Below are positions 50,810-57,797 of a DNA stretch of 57,797 nucleotides, piece after piece. A model generated the notes under the pieces. It was not told the origin of the DNA. It did no database searches and saw only the letters and a program-made list of their open reading frames with translations. The stretch comes from Cytobacillus sp. FSL H8-0458 (GTDB taxonomy: Bacteria > Bacillota > Bacilli > Bacillales > Cytobacillaceae), in contig NZ_JBBOBR010000004.1 in assembly GCF_038002165.1 (NCBI RefSeq), positions 1 to 57,797 of the forward strand, read 5' to 3'. Each line of letters starts with the position of its first letter. Position 1 is the stretch's first letter. A program made the position numbers and the translations under genes.

Positions 50810-51940
50810 TTACAGCTGTTTGCTGATGACAATACGCTGAATTTCACTTGTGCCTTCATAGATTTCGGTAATTTTCGCATCGCGGAAGTAGCGCTCAACC
50901 GGGTAATCCTCTGTGTACCCATAGCCGCCGAATACCTGGATGGCCTCTGTTGTCACGTCCACTGCCGTTTTGGATGCAAACAGCTTTGCCATGGAGGCTT
51001 CAAGTCCGCACTTGATGCCGCGCTGGCGCATGTCTGCAGCACGATAGATTAATAGTTTTGCTGCTTCAACGCTTGTTGCCATGTCTGCAAGCTTAAAACC
51101 GACACCCTGCTGAGCGGCGATCGGCTTGCCGAACTGTACACGTTCCTTTGCATAACCCGCGGCTGCTTCAAAAGCCGCTTCTGCGATTCCAAGTGCCTGT
51201 GAAGCAATCCCGATCCGTCCGGCATCCAGATTAGCCATCGCAATCTTGAAGCCCTCTCCTTCATTGCCAAGGAGATTTTCAGCCGGAACCCGCATATCTT
51301 CAAATGTCAGCTGCAGCGTTCTTGAGCCGTGCAGACCCATTTTGTGCTCATCTTTCCCAAATACAAGGCCTGGCGTATCCTTCTCGACAATGAAAGCTGA
51401 GATGCCTTTGCTGCCAAGCTCCGGACTTGTGGATGCAAATACGATATATACGTCGGCTTCGCCGGCATTCGTAATAAATACTTTAGAGCCATTGATAATG
51501 TATTGATCTCCATCTTTTACGGCACGGGACTTTAAGCTTCCGGCATCCGAGCCTGCGCTCGGTTCCGTGAGGCAAAAAGAACCGAGATACTCCCCTGAAG
51601 CAAGCTTGGGAATATATTTCTGCTTTTGCTCTTCCGTACCGAAATAAAGGATTGGGTTTGTTCCAACCGATGTGTGAACCGATAAAATGACGCCAACCGT
51701 CGCACTTACGCGTGACAGTTCATGGATGGCGATAATGTAAGATGTAAAGTCCATTTCCGATCCGCCGTATTTTTCAGGAATGGGAATCCCCATCAGGCCC
51801 AGCTCGCCCATTTTGCGGAGAATCTCCCTCGGGAACACGCCCTGCTCCATTTTTTCAACAAAAGGGGCGATTTCTGCCTGTGCAAAGCCGCGCACCATTT
51901 TTCTCATCATTTCCTGCTCTTCTGTAAATCTCAGGTTCAT
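50810..51940 (-). CDS. Acyl-CoA dehydrogenase (second of two)
   Basis: A 376-residue paralogue of the downstream dehydrogenase, with the same landmarks ([57 protein letters not shown]). The pair probably arose by tandem duplication and then split substrates (for example n-butyryl-CoA and isobutyryl-CoA). GGAGGG precedes the ATG. It lies 48 bases downstream of the hydroxybutyryl-CoA dehydrogenase start unit and 53 bases before the next dehydrogenase. Confidence 0.93.
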   Translation of the reverse strand: MNLRFTEEQEMMRKMVRGFAQAEIAPFVEKMEQGVFPREILRKMGELGLMGIPIPEKYGGSEMDFTSYIIAIHELSRVSATVGVILSVHTSVGTNPILYFGTEEQKQKYIPKLASGEYLGSFCLTEPSAGSDAGSLKSRAVKDGDQYIINGSKVFITNAGEADVYIVFASTSPELGSKGISAFIVEKDTPGLVFGKDEHKMGLHGSRTLQLTFEDMRVPAENLLGNEGEGFKIAMANLDAGRIGIASQALGIAEAAFEAAAGYAKERVQFGKPIAAQQGVGFKLADMATSVEAAKLLIYRAADMRQRGIKCGLEASMAKLFASKTAVDVTTEAIQVFGGYGYTEDYPVERYFRDAKITEIYEGTSEIQRIVISKQL

Positions 51941-51988
51941 TTGTATACCCTCCGATGCTGCCCGGCTTTGTTCGCCAAGGCCTATTGT

Positions 51989-52840
51989 TTATTCGTAAAC
52001 GTAGAAGCCTCTGCCTGTCTTTTTGCCAAGCCAGCCGGCTTTTACATATTTTCTTAACAGCGGGCATGGACGGTATTTATCATCGCCAAAGCCTTCATGA
52101 AGGGTTTCCATAATATACAGGCATGTGTCGAGTCCAATAAAGTCAGCTAAAGTCAGCGGCCCCATTGGATGGTTCATGCCAAGCTTCATCACTTCATCAA
52201 TGGCCTCTTTTGTCGCGACCCCTTCATAAAGCGTAAAGATTGCTTCATTGATCATCGGCATCAGGATGCGGTTGGATACGAATCCTGGGAAATCATTTAC
52301 TTCAACCGGCACTTTCTTGAGTGTCTTCGTGATGTCTTCAATCGTTTGATACACTTCGTCAGCAGTCGCAAGGCCCCGGATGATTTCCACAAGCTTCATC
52401 ACCGGCACCGGGTTCATAAAATGCATGCCGATTACTTTTTCCGGACGTTTTGTTGCGGCTGCGATTTCTGTAATCGGAAGGGATGACGTGTTGCTTGCCA
52501 GAATCGCATGCTCTGGTGCAATATCATCGAGCTGGCTGAAGATCTTCGTTTTGATCTCCATGTTTTCAACCGCTGCTTCGATGACGAGCTCCACGTTTTT
52601 GGCGTCCTGCAGGTCACTTGAAGCGGTTACATTTTTCAGTACTGCTTCCATCTCGTCCGCTGTCATGCGCTCTTTTTCCACCTGGCGGGATAGGTTCTTT
52701 TTAATTACAGCAAGGCCGCGTTCCACAAACTCCGGCTTTAAGTCATTTAAGATGACGCTATAGCCTGCCTGTGCACAAACCTGCGCGATTCCTGAACCCA
52801 TTTGTCCAGCGCCGATTACCATAATGTTTTTTACTTTCAT
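51989..52840 (-). CDS. hbd: 3-hydroxybutyryl-CoA dehydrogenase
   Basis: Hbd (MmgB type) oxidises 3-hydroxybutyryl-CoA to acetoacetyl-CoA with NAD(P). The 283-residue protein has the dinucleotide loop GAGQMGSGIAQ (about 8-18) and the conserved HFMNPVPVMKLVEI (catalytic His) and FPGFVSNRILMPMINEA. I start at ATG 52840, with CGGAGGA upstream; 17 further upstream codons overlap the repeat array and are not conserved. It follows thl after a 280-base gap filled with a 20-bp repeat array. Confidence 0.94.
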   Translation of the reverse strand: MKVKNIMVIGAGQMGSGIAQVCAQAGYSVILNDLKPEFVERGLAVIKKNLSRQVEKERMTADEMEAVLKNVTASSDLQDAKNVELVIEAAVENMEIKTKIFSQLDDIAPEHAILASNTSSLPITEIAAATKRPEKVIGMHFMNPVPVMKLVEIIRGLATADEVYQTIEDITKTLKKVPVEVNDFPGFVSNRILMPMINEAIFTLYEGVATKEAIDEVMKLGMNHPMGPLTLADFIGLDTCLYIMETLHEGFGDDKYRPCPLLRKYVKAGWLGKKTGRGFYVYE

Positions 52841-52863
52841 TTTTGTATCCTCCGTTCTAGGGT

Positions 52864-53070
52864 TTGGCCGGTAAATAACATAGATGACCAAATTGTTATC
52901 CGTTTGGCCGGTATTTTTGCTGAATGGCCGGTAAATTCTATTTTTGGCCGGTATACTAATAAAATTGGCCGGTAAATAGCCGATTTTGGCCGGTAAATGT
53001 TCGTTCTGTCCCGCGTTTTATACGTTTGGCCGTTAAAAACCTAATTTGGACCGATAAATGGGCCGCCGCA
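52864..53070. repeat. Phased TTGGCCGG(TAAA) array between thl and hbd
   Basis: The motif TTGGCCGGTAAA or close variants begins at 52864, 52904, 52924, 52944, 52965, 52986, 53026 and 53046. Spacings are 40, 20, 20, 21, 21, 40 and 20 bases, that is one or two ~20-base units (two helical turns each). Motifs carry variable 8-base tails. It lies upstream of hbd on the minus strand, so inside the operon, and has no ORF. Confidence 0.92.
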
Positions 53071-53120
53071 CCAATCTTTTGTCCGATAATTCCGAAGTGC
53101 AGCCGCCTTATAAAAGCAGA

Positions 53121-54308
53121 TTACTGCTTCGGAACCTCAATCATCACCGCATCGCCCTGGCCGCCGCCGCTGCAGATGGCCGCAATGCCGATTCCGCCTC
53201 CTCGGCGCTTCAGTTCGTGCATCAGGGTCAGAATGATTCTTGCTCCGCTCGCTCCTATTGGGTGACCGAGTGCCACTGCCCCGCCGTTGACGTTTACTTT
53301 TTCTGCATCAAGTCCGGCAATTTTTCCGCTGGTGAGAGCTACGGCCGCAAATGCTTCATTTATTTCAAAAAGGTCAATCTCTTCCAGGGTTTTTCCTGTC
53401 TTTTTCAAAAGGGCATTAATGACAATGCCCGGTGTCTGCGGGAAGTCTTTGGCTTCCACCGCAAGAGCTGTATGGCCTAGAATATAAGCTTCCGGTTCTT
53501 TGCCCTCTCGTTCTGCACGTTCTTCGCTCATCAATACCAATGCCGCTGCCCCATCGTTAACGCCAGGCGCATTACCGGCAGTGATCGTTCCGTCGGAGTT
53601 GAAGACAGATCCAAGCTTAGCGAGCTTTTCTAAAGAAGTATCTTTACGAGGCGACTCATCCTGAGAAACAACGACCGGGTCCCCTTTTCGCTGCGGAACT
53701 TCCACCGGAACAATTTCTTCTGCCAGTTTGCCGGACTCAATTGCAGCAAGCGCACGTTCATGGCTTCTCAGTGCCCAGTTGTCCTGCTCTTCACGGCTGA
53801 TTTCGAATTCTTTCGCTGTCGAGTTTCCGTACGTTCCCATATGGACGCCTGTGAAGCTGCAGCTTAAACCGTCGTGAACCATTAAATCCTTGACCGTTGA
53901 ATCACCCATGCGCAAGCCCCAGCGTGCTTTTGGCAGAATGTATGGCGCGTTGCTCATGGACTCCATGCCGCCGGCTACAATTACTTCCTCGTCACCCGCG
54001 CGAATAATCTGATCCCCTAATGTGACGCTTCGCATGCCGGAAGCACACACTTTATTGATCGTTTCTGTTTTCACTTCCCATGGCAATCCTGCTTTTCTGG
54101 CAGCCTGGCGTGAAGGGATTTGCCCCTGTCCTCCCTGGAGAACGGTTCCGAGAATCACTTCGTCGACATCCTCCGGGTTAACGCCGGCACGGTTCAGTGC
54201 TTCTTTAACTGCAAATCCGCCAAGATCAGAAGCTGTATAGCTGCTGAGCCCTCCGGCAAATTTTCCAAAAGGTGTTCTCACTCCGCTAAGAATTACGGTT
54301 TTCCCCAT
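53121..54308 (-). CDS. thl: Acetyl-CoA acetyltransferase (thiolase)
   Basis: Thiolase cleaves acetoacetyl-CoA to two acetyl-CoA (or condenses them). The 395-residue protein has the nucleophile Cys88 in [10 protein letters not shown], His in [17 protein letters not shown] and the second Cys in [22 protein letters not shown] precedes the ATG. It is the first gene of the operon thl-hbd-acd-acd-tetR-icmF, which would convert butyryl-CoA units to acetyl-CoA; a separate enoyl-CoA hydratase is needed and is not in the window. Confidence 0.95.
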   Translation of the reverse strand: MGKTVILSGVRTPFGKFAGGLSSYTASDLGGFAVKEALNRAGVNPEDVDEVILGTVLQGGQGQIPSRQAARKAGLPWEVKTETINKVCASGMRSVTLGDQIIRAGDEEVIVAGGMESMSNAPYILPKARWGLRMGDSTVKDLMVHDGLSCSFTGVHMGTYGNSTAKEFEISREEQDNWALRSHERALAAIESGKLAEEIVPVEVPQRKGDPVVVSQDESPRKDTSLEKLAKLGSVFNSDGTITAGNAPGVNDGAAALVLMSEERAEREGKEPEAYILGHTALAVEAKDFPQTPGIVINALLKKTGKTLEEIDLFEINEAFAAVALTSGKIAGLDAEKVNVNGGAVALGHPIGASGARIILTLMHELKRRGGGIGIAAICSGGGQGDAVMIEVPKQ

Positions 54309-54452
54309 AAAGAATCGCTCCTTTGTACTATTAATTTAAAATGTTCGAAAAATTAATTAGAAAAAATAGAGTATTTTCTGCAGGTCTAGTTGAAGTTAAT
54401 TGTTTGTGAAGGTGCTTTGGCTGACTGAACGCTCGCTCGAAATGACCGCGAA

Positions 54453-54602
54453 ATAAAGTGAAACTTCAATCAGTGGGGTACTCCCCACTGATTGTTAGTT
54501 GAACCAATCGGGCCTTTACGGGCAATTTGACCCCCACTTATCCCCCTTTGATTCCTCTGAGTCTTGAAGTGGGGGTCTTACTGCCCGTTAGACTGCGACA
54601 AA
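54453..54602 (-). repeat. Palindromic mobile-element-like repeat (family B), copy 2
   Basis: Reverse-oriented counterpart of 38823-38957. Seen on the plus strand it has a 19-bp hairpin (AATCAGTGGGG / CCCCACTGATT core) and GTTAGTTG, then a second hairpin, ACCCCCACTT / AAGTGGGGGT, and ends CTTACTGCCCGTTAGACTGC. Ends of this type resemble IS200/IS605-family right ends (inference). No transposase gene is nearby. Confidence 0.85.
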
Positions 54603-54777
54603 TGGATTTACCTGATCTTCAGTCACCCAGCAAAATTGTAAGCGCTTTTATCATTTTCTATTTTACTAGAAAAATAGCAGAAATTGAAACACTTTACACA
54701 AAATTCAGGTAAAAACATTTTTCGTCAAAATGCACTACTGGAATTTCGGCGATGCTTCAATTTCCACTTTCACTATA

Positions 54778-56895
54778 CTAGGATGCTACATTCCGGCTTT
54801 CGCCCACCACAGACTTCTCAAGGATTTCAGCAACATCGTACGTATGAACCTGTTCTTCCACTTCTTTCGCTTTCGTTCCATCAGACAGCATCGTTAAGCA
54901 ATATGGACATCCTGAACTGATCACGGATGGATTTACTGCCAATGCTTGTTCTGTGCGTGATACGTTGATGCGGTGTCCGGTTTCTTCTTCCATCCACATC
55001 AGGCCGCCGCCCGCTCCGCAGCACATGCCGGTTTCGCGGTTTCTTTCCATTTCCACAAGCTTGACGCCCGGGATGCTCTTAAGGATTTCACGCGGAGGAT
55101 CATACACCTCGTTGTAGCGTCCCAGATAGCAGGAATCATGGAAGGTAATCGTTTCTTCCACAGCATATTGCGGCTTCAGCCTGCCTTCTTCCACAAGCTG
55201 GGCAAGAACTTCAGTATGGTGATAAACCTCTGCCTCTAATCCGAAATCCGGATACTCATTTTTGAAAATGTTGTAGGCATGAGGATCAATCGTGACGATC
55301 TTCTTCACTTCATTTTTCTCAAACTCTTCAATGTTCTTAGTGGCAAGCTCCTGGAACAAGAACTCGTTTCCAAGACGTCTTGGCGTGTCACCGGAGTTCT
55401 TTTCCTTGTTGCCAAGGATGGCGAACTTGACGCCGGCTTCATTCATTAGTTTCGCAAAGGAAAGTGCGATCTTCTGGCTGCGGTTGTCATAAGAGCCCAT
55501 GGAGCCAACCCAGAATAAGTATTCGAACTCTTCTCCCGCCTTTTTCATTTCCTTCACTGTCGGCACATGAACGTCTTCGCGTGCTTCTCTCCAGTCTTCG
55601 CGCTCCTTGCGGTTCAGTCCCCAAGGATTGCCCTGGCGCTCAATATTGGTCATGGCGCGCTGTGCGTCCGCGTCCATCTTACCTTCTGTTAACACAAGGT
55701 AGCGGCGCAGATCGATAATTTTATCAACATGTTCATTCATAACCGGACATTGGTCTTCACAGTTTCTGCAAGTCGTGCAAGCCCAGATTTCTTCTTCTGT
55801 TATGACTTCGCCAATCAGGCTTGGGCTGTAAGCAAGGCCAGCCGCAGCTTCTTCTGCACCCTGGCCGGCAGCTGCAAGGGCAAGCTGATTGCCTTTCGTG
55901 TTGGAAAAAGCGAATGTCGGCACCCAAGGCTGCTTCGACGTAACAACCGCACCGTGATTCGTTAAATGATCACGCAATTTCAGGATTAAATCCATTGGGG
56001 AAAGCATCTTTCCAGTGCCGGTTGCCGGACACATATTGGTACAGCGTCCGCATTCCACACACGCATAGAAGTCAATCATCTGATGCTGTGTAAAATCTTC
56101 AATCTTTCCGACACCAAAGCTTTCCTGTGATTCATCTTCAAAGTCGATTGCCTTTAATTTCCCCGGATTATCCAGCCGGTTGAAGTATACGTTGGCCGGT
56201 CCTGCGATTAAGTGAGCGTGCTTGGATTGAGGCACATACACTAGGAATGCAAGCAGGAATAATAAATGAATCCACCATGCGATATAAAAGACAGCAATTG
56301 AGGCTGTTTCACCCATCCATGAGAATCCGCCGGCAATCAGGGAAGCAACCGGTTCTGTCCAGGTTCCTTCATGGCCGTGCCAGATCATGCTCATGCCATT
56401 GCCAAGCAATACGGAAAGCATGAGCCCTCCGATAAAAATAAGGACGAGGCCTGATTTGAATCCGCGCTTTAAGCGGACAAGCTTTTCCACATAACGGCGG
56501 TAGAAAGCCCAGATGACCGCAACAAGGATCGTCAGGGTTACAATTTCCTGGAAAAAAGTGAAGCCAGGATATAAAGGTCCAAGCGGCAGGTGCGCACCTG
56601 GCTTAATTCCTTTGATAATAAAATCAATCGCTCCGAATTGGACAAGAATGAAGCCGTAAAAAAACATCACGTGAATGATGCCGCTTTTCTTATCCTTTAA
56701 AAGCTTTTTCTGGCCAAAAACATTGACCCAGATCTTTTCAAGGCGCTCTTTCACCTTCCCGTCAAACTCCACCTTTTTGCCAAGCTTAATATATTCAATC
56801 CGCGTCTTCACAACATAGACAAACAGGCTGACAGCGTAAGCGGTTACAAGAAGGAATGCAATTAAGTTGATCCATAATAAACCGTTCATGGGCAT
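54778..56895 (-). CDS. fadF: Membrane Fe-S oxidoreductase FadF (HdrD-like)
   Basis: A 705-residue electron-transfer protein. Residues 1-230 form five or six membrane helices. Two ferredoxin-type 4Fe-4S motifs follow (CVECGRCTNMCP near 286 and CTTCRNCEDQCP near 368), then two CCG-type domains with CYLGRYNEVYDPP, CCGAGGGLMW and SSGCPYCLTM. This is the FadF/HdrD layout thought to take electrons from acyl-CoA dehydrogenases (through ETF) to the quinone pool. Start: ATG at 56895, with AGGAGC about four bases upstream; a second in-frame ATG two codons later is at more usual spacing. Its promoter holds a TetR-type operator. Confidence 0.9.
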   Translation of the reverse strand: MPMNGLLWINLIAFLLVTAYAVSLFVYVVKTRIEYIKLGKKVEFDGKVKERLEKIWVNVFGQKKLLKDKKSGIIHVMFFYGFILVQFGAIDFIIKGIKPGAHLPLGPLYPGFTFFQEIVTLTILVAVIWAFYRRYVEKLVRLKRGFKSGLVLIFIGGLMLSVLLGNGMSMIWHGHEGTWTEPVASLIAGGFSWMGETASIAVFYIAWWIHLLFLLAFLVYVPQSKHAHLIAGPANVYFNRLDNPGKLKAIDFEDESQESFGVGKIEDFTQHQMIDFYACVECGRCTNMCPATGTGKMLSPMDLILKLRDHLTNHGAVVTSKQPWVPTFAFSNTKGNQLALAAAGQGAEEAAAGLAYSPSLIGEVITEEEIWACTTCRNCEDQCPVMNEHVDKIIDLRRYLVLTEGKMDADAQRAMTNIERQGNPWGLNRKEREDWREAREDVHVPTVKEMKKAGEEFEYLFWVGSMGSYDNRSQKIALSFAKLMNEAGVKFAILGNKEKNSGDTPRRLGNEFLFQELATKNIEEFEKNEVKKIVTIDPHAYNIFKNEYPDFGLEAEVYHHTEVLAQLVEEGRLKPQYAVEETITFHDSCYLGRYNEVYDPPREILKSIPGVKLVEMERNRETGMCCGAGGGLMWMEEETGHRINVSRTEQALAVNPSVISSGCPYCLTMLSDGTKAKEVEEQVHTYDVAEILEKSVVGESRNVAS

Positions 56896-56960
56896 GTGCT
56901 CCTTTCCTCATCTTAGAAAATTTTAAAACAATATAATTTTCTGAATTTACTCTTACTCTC

Positions 56961-56988
56961 ATTATATAATGAATGAGCATTCAGTCAA
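56961..56988 (-). promoter_or_regulatory. fadF promoter with embedded palindromic operator
   Basis: Minus-strand TTGACT, 16-base spacer, TATAAT. The plus-strand sequence TGAATGAGCATTCA (56970-56983), a 6-2-6 palindrome, fills most of the spacer and overlaps the -35. The half-sites match the B. subtilis FadR box TGAATGA...TCATTCA, although the centre is four bases shorter. Likely target of the TetR regulator at 48941-49585. Confidence 0.75.
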
Positions 56989-57144
56989 CCATTTTTCTTA
57001 AAACTTGTTCGAAAAATTTTATTATTTCCATTTATTAATTTCTTTCCTGAAGTGGAAAAGTCCTCCCTGTTTGACAAGAATCCATGATAGAAATGTCATG
57101 GCAGGAAATACTAACGGGAAAACCATGTCGAGAGGAAGATCGCA

Positions 57145-57797
57145 ATGACTGTCTGGAATATCATTATGGCCGTTTTACTCGTCATCTTCTTGTGGCTCTA
57201 TATCGATTTTACATGGGGCCGGAAAAGCCATATGAAAAAGCTTGAGCGGACCGCATGCCCCATCCGGCTGTCTGATATGGAGCTGTTTGCAGACGGGCCT
57301 GCTTTGTTCGATGATTTTTTCTCCGAACTTAAAAAAGCGCAGAAGCACATTCATGTTTTATTTTATATTGTGAAGGATGATAAAATCAGCAAGGAGTTTT
57401 TAACCATTTTAATGGGTAAAGCAAAAGAAGGAGTGGAAGTCCGTCTTCTCCTGGATTGGGCCGGAAGCTTTCCTGTCAAAAGAAAAACTGTTAAGGAACT
57501 GAAGACCAGCGGCATCAAGTTTTCGTTTGCGCATGTGCCAAAGCTGCCTTTTCTCTTCTATTCGTTTCAGGCCAGGAACCATCGGAAAATTACTGTTATT
57601 GATGGGAAGATCGGTTACAGCGGCGGTTTTAATATCGGCAAAGAATACATCAATCACGATAAAAAGCTGAACCCGTGGCGTGACTACCATTTAAAATTTT
57701 GGGGCGAAGGCGTGCAGGATCTCCAAAGAGAGTTTCTGACTGACTGGTATAAAGCAACAAAGACCGACCTGCTCGCAAACAGCGTCTATTTTCCTGA
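57145..57797 (+). CDS. ywjE: Cardiolipin synthase-like phospholipase D (YwjE type), partial
   Basis: The frame starts at ATG 57145 (GAGGAAG upstream) and runs off the window after 217 codons. An N-terminal membrane helix (VWNIIMAVLLVIFLWLYIDF) is followed by the first PLD catalytic motif HRKITVIDG (HxKxxxxD) with SGGFNIG. Such two-HKD enzymes make cardiolipin from phosphatidylglycerol in the membrane. The second HKD must lie beyond the window. It is divergent from fadF, as ywjE is from ywjF in B. subtilis. Confidence 0.9.
   Translation, partial: MTVWNIIMAVLLVIFLWLYIDFTWGRKSHMKKLERTACPIRLSDMELFADGPALFDDFFSELKKAQKHIHVLFYIVKDDKISKEFLTILMGKAKEGVEVRLLLDWAGSFPVKRKTVKELKTSGIKFSFAHVPKLPFLFYSFQARNHRKITVIDGKIGYSGGFNIGKEYINHDKKLNPWRDYHLKFWGEGVQDLQREFLTDWYKATKTDLLANSVYFP

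Overview
The window looks like a chromosomal segment of a Gram-positive, endospore-forming member of the Bacillaceae. The gene order atp operon / upp-glyA-ywlG-rpiB / ywlE-mntP-ywlC-ywlB / spoIIR-prmC-prfA / tdk-rpmE-rho-glpX-murAB-tal-fba-spo0F-ywjG-pyrG-rpoE / acd-fadF-ywjE matches the backbone of Bacillus subtilis. A nuo operon beside atp, a gsiB-type stress gene and an icmF pathway suggest the B. cereus / Cytobacillus / Mesobacillus side of the family (inference). Nearly all backbone genes are on the minus strand, so the window is written against their transcription.

Layout. 1-1001: start of the nuo (complex I) operon. 1532-2953: a secreted LysM/3D wall protein and two unassigned small proteins. 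3089-4255: a complete ftsZ, outside any division cluster and between two bioenergetic operons. 4468-11801: the nine-gene F1Fo ATP synthase operon, with a dispersed repeat between atpG and atpD. 12101-18466: an accessory block absent from the B. subtilis arrangement (Vpr-like protease, serine hydrolase, small membrane protein, MerR-like coiled-coil protein, decayed mnaA). 18551-30177: housekeeping genes, a methyl-accepting chemotaxis protein, and a dense DnaA-box cluster at ywlC-ywlB. 30381-32008: a plus-strand GntR regulator and DMT exporter, apparently on a leaderless transcript. 32035-44508: sporulation lipoprotein, tdk through pyrG and rpoE. 45625-54308: a degradative operon (thiolase, 3-hydroxybutyryl-CoA dehydrogenase, two acyl-CoA dehydrogenases, TetR regulator, fused isobutyryl-CoA mutase). 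This is followed by fadF with a palindromic operator in its promoter, and a divergent cardiolipin-synthase-like gene cut by the window end.

How the genes fit together. NADH dehydrogenase and ATP synthase are the two ends of oxidative phosphorylation. The icmF operon interconverts isobutyryl-CoA and butyryl-CoA and carries butyryl-CoA toward acetyl-CoA, with electrons likely leaving through FadF, although no crotonase is present. fba, glpX and tal form a sugar-phosphate group; spo0F, spoIIR and the YhcN-type lipoprotein belong to sporulation; rho, rpmE, prfA, prmC and ywlC serve transcription and translation.

The most unusual content is non-coding. There are two tandem arrays with exactly the same 52-bp period but different sequences, a helically phased ~20-bp TTGGCCGG array, and several families of dispersed GC-rich or palindromic repeats. 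Four of these repeat copies begin at, or supply, the stop codon of the neighbouring gene. The non-canonical ftsZ copy is the most notable protein-coding oddity.
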